The translations under genes were made by a program, and so were the position numbers. This document shows, one piece after another, positions 47,365 through 57,590 of a DNA stretch of 64,000 nucleotides (positions are counted from its first letter, which is position 1; each line of letters begins with the position of its first letter). The stretch spans positions 107,382 through 171,381 of the forward strand of contig BGZK01001324.1 of assembly GCA_005406025.1 (NCBI GenBank). Reading direction: 5' to 3'. The stretch comes from Eumeta japonica (Eukaryota > Arthropoda > Insecta > Lepidoptera > Psychidae). The notes beneath the pieces are model-generated. The model ran no database searches. It was given only the letters and a program-made list of their open reading frames with translations, and was not told the DNA's origin.

Positions 47365-48579
47365 CATATATCCTGACTTAAGACTGAACTGAAATTCCGA
47401 TAAATACTAACAAAAAAGGTAAATGTAAAAGCGTATGATAAATGCTTAGTACTGAACAAATAATTCTATATAAATGGATTTACACTTAACGTTATGCGTA
47501 ATATATCTTATTAAATCTTTGTAATTCGTCTGTTATCGTAACTTTCACATTCGTGATTATGAAAGAGCTCATAAGCGTTCATCAATTTAATGGCCCGGAT
47601 ATTTCGTATCGCGCATGAGAACACAGTGATTGTACATTTTTGTAAATCGCAACGCAATGCCTTTAAAAATGTATTGTTTCGTATTGGATTTCAAGGATAA
47701 AGCACTTACCCCATATTCGTTCGTCACGTATGTACGAATACTTTTACTAGTCGATTTGTATTATAGTATATTACTGACATATTATAATGGCCGTTCGTAA
47801 ATCCAAAGTTAACTTATCATTTTAACGTGCGTTAAAATTCTGAAAAAAATCTTCAGACCGATACCTCACGTAAGTTACGACAGAGACGTATTATCTCTTT
47901 CCATACTATCTCGAGTACCTAGATGATTTGATAGGTCTTGATAGGTAGACTAGCCAGTTAGATGGCTCGGGTGTTACGTCACATAAACAGGATACGAATT
48001 GTACAATGGTCTGTGTTTGATATGTATTGCGTTGTCTATTGCATGTTGTCGTAACCGTATCTTTTTAGTACAAGTAGTTTCAACTAACTAATTAACAAGT
48101 AACAATAAATTGGTTTAGTACAAATTCATTTAGGATAATTGAGTGGCATTACAGAAACGGTATCCGTGGAAACAAAATGACTTGGTTTCTTAGGGAACAT
48201 TATTTGATATGGTAAAATTACATAACTGACCTGACAATCTCATCACTGCCTTTTTTGGCAATTAAATAGATTTTGGAAGTTTTCTCTAAAGCTGTGTGAA
48301 AAATTATTATAAAATAAGTTCCAACTAAAGCGGCGATGATGAAGGATTTCTACCAAGTTTTGTAATAAATTATGAAGCCGAATAATAAAAACTACAGGAA
48401 AACTTTGTTATAACAAATAACGATCACAATAGAATGTGGTATTGAGACGATTTTGAATAATGAGTATTATTGTGATATTTTAAGTATGATGTACATTATT
48501 TACGTCTTTTAATGCAAATATATCTACTGATAATGCTTAAGGTCTTCTATTTTCCACCGTGATGCGTTTCTTACAGTTT
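47365..48579. other. AT-rich stretch
   Basis: No feature seen. GATAGGTCTTGATAGGTAG is a small direct repeat near 47930-47950. Confidence 0.45.
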
Positions 48580-48760
48580 TGTTCTTCGTGAAGGCAGTGC
48601 CGTCCGAGTCTCAAACTTTCCATGTATCGCTGCCAGTGATATGGCCGTCTCCGTCTTTTACGTTCGTCGAATGTTACGGCCATAAAGTGATAGCATCGTT
48701 TACCTGAAAATGAAGCGCTTTAGTTCATCGGTATCGCTCGCCCTTTGATTTTATTGGTAG
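48580..48760. promoter_or_regulatory. GC-richer island with TTTACG/TTTATG-type cores
   Basis: The inverted pair ATGGCCGT / ACGGCCAT (about 48640-48685) encloses CTTTTACGTTCG and is followed by GGCCATAAAGTGATAGC, a posterior-Hox-like TTTATGGCC on the minus strand. No coding. I infer regulatory DNA. Confidence 0.3.
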
Positions 48761-49135
48761 TATATGATTTGTTGTGACCAAAGCAGAAAAAACTGGTAGC
48801 GTAAAAAGTTAATTGTGAAGGCAGAAAAATAATGCACATAAGTTTTATAATAATTGGTAAACACAACTTTTATTGAAAATTATGGAATAAACACTTTTAA
48901 AAAAATAGAATAATTACTTACTCAATAATATTGCCATTTAAGTGGATTTATATAGATGTAAATATCTATCTCTATAGATTGATATAGGTTTATATATAGA
49001 AAATATAATAGATGGTTTTACAGATATTTCTTTAATTGAATGTTTAAAACGAAAATTGGGCAACGAGTTGTATTTGAGTACTGAAAATAACATAAAATAA
49101 AGTTAATAATTTTCGTTCGGATTGCAATAATTTCG
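48761..49135. other. AT-rich stretch
   Basis: No feature seen apart from AATTTCGTTCGG-type words repeated near 49110-49140. Confidence 0.45.
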
Positions 49136-49400
49136 TTCGGCCGGATTCGCTCCATTTAACACAAATAATATAAGAGGTACGCGTGCAGCAAGATTCAACA
49201 AACAAGCCGAGCTAGCGACGCATCGGAGGGTTCCGTAAAATAGTTAGGAATAAACAAACATCCCAGTCCGGTAACTAATATCACAATGGCGTCCCCCCAT
49301 TCGACGTGACAGCGCGGGGAAGTGACGTCTCCGAAAGCGACGCGACATCCGCCGAACAAAGCGCTCCCTCGGCCGCCGGTTGCTAAGGCGACGTTCTACC
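49136..49400. promoter_or_regulatory. GC-rich island with forkhead-type site
   Basis: GGAATAAACAAACATCCC near 49248-49265 contains a forkhead core (ATAAACAAACA). CpG-rich DNA follows (49290-49395), with GACGTGACAGCG and GTGACGTCTCC CRE-like words. No convincing frame. I infer regulatory DNA. Confidence 0.32.
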
Positions 49401-50090
49401 TTTGCCGATGTATTTTTTCGTATTATTGTTAAAGCTATAAATATTACGAAGTCTTTTTGTTAGATTGAGAATTTTCTTTATATTAACTTTAGCTTTCTTT
49501 AACTCTCTTTTAGCTAGTCTTTGGCTCAATGATTACACCGATAATCATCAATAGTTAATAAAAAAAAGCAAAAAAAATTAATGAAGTCATGATACATTTT
49601 AGTGTTTTGGTTTCCTTAAAAACTTCTTTATTGGGGCAAAATATTTTTGTCGGCATAGTAATGTATTAGAGCAACGCAAATAAGTCACAGTGATTTGGAT
49701 AGATTAATAGGATGTTTATTATATTTAAATGAAAACAATAATAAACCAAAAAGATGTAAAAAAATATTTCTATGTTTAATTGCAACGCAATTAAACATGA
49801 TAACGATAGTGCGAATATCTATGCACATCGTAAAATTCAAACAGTGTCTCTAGTCTTTTTCACGCGGTTCCCGCGTGAAAATTTATGTATAAATAAATGG
49901 TACATATATACATTTTTTTTATAATTTATAGCTGTGTTATTTGTACAAATTATAGGATACGTTTTGTTGCATAATGTAACATATGAAATAAGCGGTGACG
50001 ATAATGGTGAATGAAGTCGAGAAATAGACGTTTCTGGAGCGCTTAAAATGACTTATATTGAATAAATTATTAGAGATATATCAATCAATG
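49401..50090. other. AT-rich stretch
   Basis: No feature seen. Short inverted words GTTTAATTGC / GCAATTAAAC (49772-49795) and CACGCGGTTCCCGCGTG (49861-49877) form small hairpins. Confidence 0.5.
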
Positions 50091-50094
50091 TACG

Positions 50095-50640
50095 ATCGAA
50101 GGCGTGCGACCGCTGGGGTTGGCGGGGCAGTACGATTCTCGTGCTACTTATTTATAATAAAAACTTAAGCAATAATTTTTTGGTCCACGTGGGAGGAGCC
50201 GCGGGCACAGCTAATACCTCCTTTATAAATTAAATAGTAAAGTTAGTTTGGAAAACGTCAATAAACTTTAATTCAACACTTGAAACTTCCTTTACCCCCA
50301 CACAACACTTATTTCAGACCATTTTTGAGGAAGCCATTTTTCATCCGCGCCCCGCTCCAGTCGAAAGGTGTTTACCGCACTCGAAAACGTCAGCCGCATG
50401 CGACCGTAAGAAGTACGGGTGCCGCCTCGCCCCGCGCGACTGCACCGCTCCGGTTTAATTCCTCCCCCTTGAGATCGAAGTGCGTGAACTTTCCACCGGC
50501 GCGACGTGACGTGACGTGACGTGACGGCTCACGAATCACGGCGAGCGTGACGACGGCGCCGCTCCCCGTGTGGCGGGGTCCGCGCGCCGCGCCGCGTCAC
50601 GGGTGAGCTCCTTACAAATGTCGCGGCGCCCTCCCGACGA
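50095..50640 (+). promoter_or_regulatory. CpG-island-like block with CRE-like pentamer array
   Basis: The strongest GC-rich block in the window. At 50503-50526 the pentamer GTGAC repeats four times after GAC, creating overlapping TGACG (CREB/ATF half-site) copies. 50540-50600 is almost pure C+G. A donor-like CACGG/GTGAGC lies at 50602/50603. The minus and plus frames here are both open. It could be a promoter with a noncoding first exon. No TATA box is seen. Confidence 0.35.
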
Positions 50641-50699
50641 TTGAAAATTCGGATTAACTCGATGGGAGCCTACGCGGAAAAATGTAGGGGACGTGACGG

Positions 50700-50891
50700 A
50701 AGTCGCGGCGGGCGCGGGCGCGGCCGCGCGCACCGGCGTCGTACGAGTTGCGAACTGTACGCGATAGCGCGATATGTCAGTACGGAGGCGGTTAACTTCT
50801 CTAGAATAGTTAGTTTAGTACTAGTTAATGGCTGCGTTTCATTTCATAGAAGTTGCGATTTGAGCGTACAAGTAAAGTCACAATAAAAGCA
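50700..50891 (+). promoter_or_regulatory. Candidate TSS and noncoding first exon
   Basis: CpG-rich DNA (50700-50735) precedes a TCAGT initiator match at 50777-50781. About 110 bases later a strong donor-like GTAAGT lies at 50892-50897 (preceded by AAAGCA). No downstream promoter element is at the usual spacing. If real, the gene lies to the right on the plus strand and the exon is largely untranslated. Confidence 0.25.
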
Positions 50892-50897
50892 GTAAGT

Positions 50898-51395
50898 TCG
50901 TGATTTAAAAAAAATACGTTTCCGTTAGCAATGCACCGAAAACTAAAAATAATATAATTTAGATAAAATATTTTGTTAGGATACGTATGTACGTTATACC
51001 CTTAACAATATTTAATATTTCTTGCACATTTAACGTAAGGGTAAAAATTTTTGTCAAGTGTATTATATGCTGTTAATATGCTTGTTGCTTTTTTATGTAC
51101 AATACCTATGTCGTTGAAAAAATATAAACCAAAAAACTAATTAAAAAACTATCTCAAAGAAACGTAATTAAAGAGAGTAAAGTAAAATAAAAAAAAAACG
51201 GGTTTTTTACATTTATGTATTCAATTTTCCTTGAAAAAGAACTTGCTAACTACTTGCCATCTCCTAGATCCATGTTCTATCATCAGCCATATGATAGTCG
51301 ATTGAAAGTCGGTTTTGTATATAGGTACCCTTCAGCCACAAAATAATATGCATTCGGAATCCTCCATTTTATGGTAACTACACCACTATTTTCCT
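50898..51395. other. AT-rich stretch
   Basis: No feature seen. Confidence 0.45.
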
Positions 51396-51399
51396 AATA

Positions 51400-51615
51400 A
51401 ATTGGTTGTTAGGCGTTCGATAGATGAGTAAATCGAGAGAGTAACCATTATCAGGGACGTGCGCTCCGACGGAGTGACGCTCACGAGTCCTAGGCTGATC
51501 TGTCTCTAATGGAGTGCGCGGGAGGGCGCTAATTACGTGCCATTCAATCGGACGAGGAGCGGCCCTAATACGGCGGGCCAAGATATTGGCCAGTCTCTAC
51601 TCGGTGCTCGTTCAT
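51400..51615. promoter_or_regulatory. GC-rich island
   Basis: Raised GC with GGCGCTAATTACGTGCC (TAATTA homeodomain core) and CTCCGACGGAGTGACGC (short palindrome CTCCGACGGAG). A minus-strand 67-codon frame (51378-51581) is Arg/Pro-rich without a motif. I infer regulatory DNA. Confidence 0.28.
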
Positions 51616-51805
51616 CTAGTGCATCAATTGTTGTTATCTATTTTATAAATAATAGTTAATTAATGTCGAGACAGAAATTGAACAGAAGAAAATCGATTAA
51701 AGAAATTTCGAAAAACTAAACATGCAGGTCAATCCGAAATCTTCGCCGTAGCGAGTAAGAAACTATGAGGATATTGTAAAAATTAAAAAAAAAACTTCAC
51801 AAACT

Positions 51806-52233
51806 TTTTTACGTACATCTTAAATTGATGCAGCTGGAGTCACTTTGAAAAGTGTAACGCTCGGTAACGTAACGATGAGTCACCGAACGAGAGAAAAAAT
51901 GCTTGCGTCTCTCACTTCAACTATGATCGGTCTGCCGCGCAGAAATTAGAGATAGCTTGCAAATGTATTGCAAGTTATTGTATATATTTGTATATAAATA
52001 CGTATGTATGTGTAAAGGAAAAATAAAATTTTGTTAATATGAAATTCAGTGCGAGATTCTTTGTATAAATTAATGTTTTAAATATAATTCTTTGTATAAA
52101 TAAATGTTTTAAATTGTTACTATTATTTCATCCTTCTTCCTACTATACGAATGAATATTCACATTAAAATGATTTTACCATTCAAAGTCGTTGTCACGTA
52201 AAACTTTCGTATACCGACTTTACAGGCAAAAAT
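51806..52233 (-). mobile_element. MITE-like family R3, copy C
   Basis: Nearly collinear with copy B, inverted. It runs from ACGTACATCTTAAATTG through GTAACGCTCGGTAACGTAAC, GATCGGTCTGCCGCGC, the 31-bp tandem duplication (52044-52110), to GTTGTCACGTAAAACTTTCG and CCGACTTTACAGGC at the right end. The left terminus is decayed. Small deletions relative to B include the CG-rich repeat near 51945. Confidence 0.82.
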
Positions 52234-52239
52234 TTTTAG

Positions 52240-52600
52240 TAATAAAGGGATTTGTATATTAGGACGAAGTTTTTTATAATAGTAAAATTTAAAACATTTT
52301 TTATACAAAGAAAAATATTTAAAAATTAATTTATACAAAGAATCCGCAGAATTTCATATTAACAAAATTTTATTTTTATTTTATAATGTTTTCTATCAAA
52401 TATACTCAATGCTTTGCAATACTTTGGAAATCAATAAAATTATCAAAAATGGATAACTACAAATAAAAAATATTGAGTAGAGAGACGCAGGCATCGGTTC
52501 TAGTTCGGTGACTCATCGAACGTTACCGAGCGTTACATTTTCATAATAAACTCAACCTAAATTTGAAATATTTAATGTAAAATAAGATCAACACAAATTT
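52240..52600 (+). mobile_element. MITE-like family R3, copy D (decayed)
   Basis: It abuts copy C head to head. Matches to B include ATAATAGTAAAATTTAAAAC, ATTAATTTATACAAAGAAT, GAATTTCATATTAACAAAA, GAGAGACGCAGGCATCGG, TTCGGTGACTCATCGAACG and TTACCGAGCGTTACA. Many differences are one- to three-base losses, and the centre (52380-52480) is replaced. Together C and D form a large imperfect palindrome. Confidence 0.75.
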
Positions 52601-53230
52601 ACATTTGAATGGCATAGCTACCTGTCGTCGTCGCCGTGGTCATGCTAGGATCGTATCAACTCTTGACATTCAGTTAACAGCCCGCAGGCTTTTCATTTCA
52701 ATTGGAGGGACTTGAAATTTTAACGGTTCATGTTGGCCTAGTGCGCACGCGGCTAACTACCGTTGTCACTAATGCGATGATTCAGAATCGCTAGCTTAAT
52801 GCAATTCAAGGACAATCTGAAGTCAACCCAATCACCACGAGGACGTAGTGAACGATTTAATGACTTGCTGACAACACTACACGGATATAATGCAAAATAA
52901 GAGGAGGCGCTCGAACGATCAGCAAGTATAATGGAACTCGTTCTGGCGTGTGATGATGCTAGAAGGTATATCAGATGAAATAGTATAATATAGTTGAATT
53001 ATTATTATATCGACTTGCTTGATTTGTGATCAGTGCTCAGTAACGCCATAACAGGTTATTAATGTGTCTCTTGTATTAACATTTAAATGCTGCATTCCAC
53101 ACACATTCTGTTCTTATAATATATTAACCGCGACCCGTTCTCTTTTCCAAGCGAGAAAAGAATAATGCTTTTTAATTTTTAGTTACATTTTGTAAAAATC
53201 AAATCAATTTTTTTCGTATTTTTTGTTGTA
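52601..53230. other. Mixed stretch
   Basis: 52620-52960 is GC-richer (CGTCGTCGCCGTGGTCATGC; AGTGCGCACGCGGCTAAC) without a clean frame and could be a degraded coding element. I cannot assign it. Confidence 0.35.
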
Positions 53231-53243
53231 GAAAATAATAAAA

Positions 53244-53339
53244 ATGTTTCCTACCCCGCTCCCGATGTTGCTGCCGATTTTAATTACGCTCCTGATCTGT
53301 ATAATACTGTACTATATTGAAATCGACAATATTTGTTGA
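53244..53339 (+). CDS. Possible 31-residue transmembrane micro-ORF
   Basis: An ATG with A at -3 starts a 31-codon frame ending TGA. The peptide begins MFPTPLPMLLP, continues as an uninterrupted hydrophobic helix (ILITLLICIILYY) and ends with a short polar tail (EIDNIC): one predicted membrane span. Twelve bases upstream of the ATG there is an acceptor-like site, a long T tract ending TTGTTGTAG at 53231. Several codons are GC-ending, unlike the background. Insect micropeptides of this size exist (for example the sarcolambans), but the residues do not match any I know. A chance hydrophobic frame in T-rich DNA is the main alternative. Confidence 0.22.
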   Translation: MFPTPLPMLLPILITLLICIILYYIEIDNIC

Positions 53340-54085
53340 CTCTGAAAACTCATTTAAAGTGCGTTATTAATACAAAAGTCAAGAATAATGATTTATTAAA
53401 TCTTTCAAGCGTTTTATATTACCTACTGATTTTTTTAGAGAAAATCAACAAAGAAGGGAAATTAAGCAAATACGTTGATTCTATAATACTTCAATTAGGA
53501 GTCGCGACGCCCGTTTGCGCGCGCCGGGACGTTTGTCCACCCCTCGCCCTCCATTCTTGGTCGGCCCCTTCGGGTTTTATGAATTCTTATGCGCCCGTGA
53601 CAGCTGGGAGATCAAGATTTTGAAATAATCATCACTCATTGTAGATAGAATTTGACCTTTTGTTCCGCAATAACTTAAAGCCATTATGCTATCAATAATG
53701 TTAAGCTTCGAAAGGTTTTCATTTGAAGCGGTTCGTTCGCCCGGCGTGCGCGAATTTTAAACGCACTAGCCAATTCTCTAATAGTCAAAATGCACACATT
53801 AAATTGGGTTTCTACGACACTAGAGCCGATCTCGCATTATTTTATACACACTTCACCGATTCGTGCACTGCTCGAGGTGCCCTGATAAGGTTAATACGGC
53901 CGAATAACAAAAAATGAAAATGGCATCTTTACGCTGACTTATGAGTAAAAATAAAAATAAATTTAATCATTTATACCGAATTTCTAAACGACAACGTTTT
54001 AATATACGCAAAATAATGCATGGCCCTGTAAAATGTATACTCCATTACAGTGTATTGTCATGTCATGTTTTCATCACTGCACTGT
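53340..54085. other. Mixed stretch with two GC-rich patches
   Basis: 53500-53620 (GTCGCGACGCCCGTTTGCGC; CCCCTCGCCCTCCATTC) and 53725-53900 (CGCCCGGCGTGCGCG; CTCGAGGTGCCCTG) are GC-rich. Open frames through them (53333-53623, 53723-53917) carry no recognisable motif. They could be exons or regulatory elements. Confidence 0.3.
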
Positions 54086-54861
54086 TTAACCCATTTGGTG
54101 CACAATACACGTTGCCGTGGAATGATACGAAGCCACATCCACGGCGCCGTGAAAGAACAAATGCCAAACACGCGGCGCCGTGGACCGTGACCGTCTTATT
54201 TTGAAGCACTAGTTTGCCGCCAACGTTCCAGGCAGAGTCATGTTGCTTGTGCAGCCACACGTACGATTTTTCGATCTCGTAAAAACCTTTTACGGATTTT
54301 AATTCGCGTGTTATTTGTTTTTTATAGACGCTTGTAAAGAATACGTAATTTTCGCGCCAAAATGAGTGATGTGCCGGGTCCGTCGAAACGTTTTTCTACT
54401 GATAATTCTTCGATTCCCGTGGCTAAAAAAACGCTGTAAAATAAATCAAGATAGTAGTTTGGACGAAAGTGATTGCTCAAGTGAGGAAGCTGATTATTCA
54501 CAGTGTAATGATGAAGATCAGTCAGATACGAGCGAAGGTAGCGGTACTAGTATATTCGATATACTAACCCAATCAAGTTATGTATAACCCATAATTACAG
54601 ATCGAAATAAGATAATCTATCCTACCCGCGGCGCCGTGTTATCGGCCACACGTACGCTGCCAGGCCGGTTACACGCGCCGTGGACCCTCATTTTTTTTAC
54701 TTAAATTCATACCTGTTGATATATTTATTAATAAAACGTCCTATAACACTTTATATTAACTATTGGAATATTAAAATCAATTGGCCCTTCGCCATGATCT
54801 CTTATAAAAAGCTGTAAAACGCACATACATATCAGTATTAAATCGGCATTCAACTGGTTAA
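54086..54861 (+). mobile_element. piggyBac-like, internally deleted element
   Basis: Bounded by TTAA at 54086-54089 and 54858-54861. The left end reads TTAACCCATTTGGTGCAC; the right end, inverted, reads TTAACCAGTTGAATGC. TTAA target sites and a CC start are piggyBac hallmarks. Subterminal GGCGCCGTG-type words occur twice on each side (54140-54151, 54171-54182, 54628-54638, 54671-54683). In the middle is the start of a transposase-like frame. The catalytic part is absent, so this is a non-autonomous derivative. The terminal repeats match only weakly, which limits certainty. Confidence 0.55.
54362..54587 (+). pseudogene. N-terminal remnant of a piggyBac-like transposase
   Basis: After TTTTCGCGCCAAA an ATG opens MSDVPGPSKRFSTDNSS and stops at 54437-54439, just after a run of seven A. 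Shifting frame across the A run continues into an acidic Ser/Asp/Glu-rich segment (DSSLDESDCSSEEADYSQC, then EDQSDTSEGSGTSIFD) that ends at 54587. An acidic Ser-rich N-terminus before the DNA-binding and catalytic regions is typical of piggyBac-family transposases. No DDE region follows. The frame break is probably a homopolymer indel, which could also be a sequencing error. Confidence 0.5.
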
Positions 54862-55027
54862 GCATAAACTCCTGTATAATTTTTATTATACATTAAGAAG
54901 CTAAAGCGTTCAGTTCTCCTCGTCGGCCCAGTGCGGGTTGGTGGCTACTGACGGATGTTGTCACCTATCCAACGACCGCAATTAGAGCGAACGGCCGAAT
55001 GTGCTCTTCGGGGCACAGCGTGATTTA
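54862..55027. other. GC-richer spacer before mariner copy 2
   Basis: 54905-55020 has moderate GC (CTCGTCGGCCCAGTGCGGG, CTCTTCGGGGCACAGCG). It may be an old retroelement piece; I cannot name it. Confidence 0.3.
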
Positions 55028-55990
55028 CGAGGGCTGCTATTTATGTATCCGGAACTGACCACATACAGAACAATATTGAAAAAGTAAATATTAGAAGGCT
55101 ATAGGATACAGTTTGTTTCATGTAACTGTCATTTTTTTTTCATTATGGCGTCATTTTGAAAATTCCGTGTCTTTATCAACATGGATTTAACTTGTGAAAA
55201 TTTTCGTGTGATGATTTATTACGAATTTTGACATGGGCTAATTCAAAACAGTGCATCTATTAACTCAATTCAAATTTTAGGGATGAATCAACATCGAAAT
55301 GCTCTGTGCATCATTGGTTTAGTGAATTTAATCGTGGGCGATCTATGCTCACAGATGAACTTAAAGAAGGTCGCCCGAAATCGATTGTTGAACCACAAAA
55401 TATCGATGCTGTGTGGGAACTAATAATATATAGTGTTATATACAGCGAGATAAAGGCGTCCTGGACGTAAGTATGACGAGCATACATAAGATATTACACG
55501 AAAATTTGGGTGTAAAAAAAATTTCTTCGCTTTGTATTCTGCACAACTTGAGTGTTGGTCAAAAACAGGCTCATGTCGATTGGTGCAAAAATAAAATATA
55601 ATCATGGTGCGTCAAAAGGTGTTCATAGTATCTACGCAAGTCTCGGATCTATGCGTATGGCCTCGAAATTAAACAGCAGTCAACGGTGTAGGTGTTCCAT
55701 AATGTGCCGAACCCAATAAAAGTGATTCATGCCAAAAGCACTTTGAAGCAAATGGTTGCCTGTTTTTTTGATATAAACGGACATGTGGTTACATTGCCAC
55801 TAGGGAATCGTAAAACGGTTAATTTGGAGTGATACACGATAATTTGTTTGCCAGAAGTCTTTCAAGAAGTAAGGAAGAACAACCGACAACGCAGAATCAT
55901 TCTTCATCATGACGATGCTGGCTGCCACACGTAGGCAGAAACAACTCGGTTTTTGAAAGATCAAAAGATGAAATTGACAGGTCATCCGCA
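55028..55990 (+). mobile_element. Mariner element copy 2, 3'-truncated
   Basis: Left end CGAGGGCTGCTATTTATG after TA at 55026-55027, then collinear with the element at 1001-2300 up to about 55990, where similarity stops inside the GHP motif. The last ~300 bp and the right terminal repeat are missing. Confidence 0.9.
55181..55990 (+). pseudogene. Mariner transposase pseudogene, truncated
   Basis: Starts ATGGATTTAACTTGTGAAAA (MDLTCENFRVMIYYEF then stop). PQNIDAVWEL, HYSEIKAS-like and VVP-like blocks are spread over three frames. The second catalytic motif reads HHDDA (about 55905-55919), keeping the Asp that copy 1 has lost, and is followed at once by a stop. The frame QKMKLTGHPH (to about 55990) is cut where copy 1 continues PYSPDLAPSDF, so the third catalytic Asp is absent. 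Confidence 0.85.
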
Positions 55991-56780
55991 TAGTTTTAAG
56001 GCAACGTATTTAACGACTAAAGCATCTCTGTTTTCTCTTAACTTCTCTACGTTCTTTTAACGCACAAGTTTTAAAGTAAAAAGTACATTTTTTTGGAATC
56101 ATGTTTATCCCGTTTTCAACAAACAACAATTTATTAGAATCACCAGAGTACATGAATATAAGTAATTTTTTTGCGAGTGTAACAAATTATGTATAAATGC
56201 GGAGCCGTTCTAAACTTATTAAATATCTTTATGCATTAATAATTAAAATGTTATATTATTTATTTTATTGAGCCACCATGCCAAACTTTCAAAACATTTA
56301 GCGCAAAAATTATTTTATTCAACAAAAACATTTTTTTTGTGTGTAAAAATCAAGCTATTTGTTGGTCTAAAACCTTCCTTTCGTCATTTCAGTATGTAAA
56401 AATACTCTATGACACCACTCACTTGGGCTTAGACTTAAGACCTCATAGAAGAGTTTTCCTCCTTTTTTCTAAGAATCTTCTCATCTCACTCGTTGCCCGT
56501 CTCGTATATAGATTTCCGCAATATGCTGGAATTTCCTAGACATGACACTTAGCTGTACTTAATTTTCGCGCCGAAAACCTCCGTAGCGAAACCGTTACAT
56601 TCGGGAAAGTGATCCCAAGTAAACATGCAAATGTTACTGGTTTACTTGTATGCTATCTAAATGCTACACCGACTTGAAGATGCATTTGAAAACCAGGGGG
56701 ACGGAAATCGTAATGTTCTCGTAAGGTAATAATCGTGTTCCCTAAATCAAATTCAGTGAGGATAGACAATCTACCCTAAT
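55991..56780. other. AT-rich stretch
   Basis: No feature seen. Confidence 0.45.
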
Positions 56781-56819
56781 AATCAAGAGCGACTCAACCC
56801 GTACTTATAATCAAAGTTT

Positions 56820-57085
56820 CCTTGTGCCTCCGTTCCGTGAGCGCGCTCCGTTCGTGTCTCTAATCTCGTGTAATTTTTGCACAAACAATCCATCACCGCA
56901 GGCGCATCGTGCAGTTAGACTCGAGTTCCAGTTTACGGGAGCGAGCTCAGCAAATTACTAAGTCACGGTAATTAAGGCTTTGAGGGCGGTGCGGCGCGGG
57001 CGGCGGCGCCCGCCCTAATTGATCGACCGTAGCCCCGTAATCATTGCGCGGCCGCCGCTCTGATGACATATAAGATTTGCGTGTC
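56820..57085. promoter_or_regulatory. GC-rich island with homeodomain sites
   Basis: Dense CpG at 56985-57010 (GGTGCGGCGCGGGCGGCGG) and 57050-57100, with three homeodomain-type sites: TAATTA at 56969-56974, TAATTGAT at 57016-57023 and GTAATCATT at 57037-57045. CACGGTAATTAAGGC and GCCCTAATTGATCG look like deliberate sites in GC-rich DNA, where AT-rich words are rare by chance. I infer a developmental enhancer. Confidence 0.42.
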
Positions 57086-57334
57086 GACGCGCGCGACCTA
57101 CGGAGATGTTTCTTTATGATGCTTTACGTGTGTCTGTGGAAGTTTTTTGGAGTTTCTTGATGAGCCCGTCTAAAGCGATGATTTGTTTATGGTAGGTTTG
57201 TGATTTTTTTTAGTATAGTGGTGTAATAGAAATTCAAATGAGTTGAAAACGATTTTATTCAACTTTTTGAATGGACTGTAAGTAATTTATTATTCTGCAT
57301 TGTAAATATGTTTATGTGGTTTTTAGAGGGAAAT

Positions 57335-57590
57335 GACCACGCAAGTCGTCAAAAAGTAAGTGGCCGCTGCCGCCCACTCAGAGGAGTCACTAGTACGTTG
57401 CCTGCCTTTTGGGCAAGAATAGAATATCTGATTGAGGGGAATGTGGGGTCACGAAAGGGGAATAGGCTACTGGAACTCCTACACATGGGGTGAAATGTAG
57501 CAATGGAAATTGTTACTTCACGCCTGTATTTGTGAGTGTGGTACCTCACGGTTCGAGCCTACCCATTTTTGTGCTGCAGCTACGTTGATT
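57335..57590 (+). repeat. Interspersed repeat with GGTTCGAGCC box
   Basis: The order GCTGCCGCCCACTCAGAGG, AGTCACTAGTACGTTGCCTG, CTTTTGGGCAAGAATAGAAT, GGGGAATGTGGGGTCACG, CCTACACATGGGGTGAAATG, CTTCACGCCTGTATTTGTG, GTGGTACCTCACGGTTCGAG and GTGCTGCAGC matches a high-copy lepidopteran repeat I remember well. GGTTCGAGCC resembles a Pol III B-box. The open frames on both strands here are accidental. Confidence 0.65.

Noticed and set aside
53244..53339. Micro-ORF as a sarcolamban
   Set aside because: Size and single span fit, but the residues known to be conserved in that family are not there; it is left as an unnamed candidate.
54063..54260. Open frames on both strands inside the piggyBac-like left end
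   Set aside because: They are stop-poor GC-rich subterminal sequence, not the transposase frame, which starts at 54362.
55420..55991. Two minus-strand open frames over mariner copy 2
   Set aside because: They are antisense to the recognised transposase remnant.
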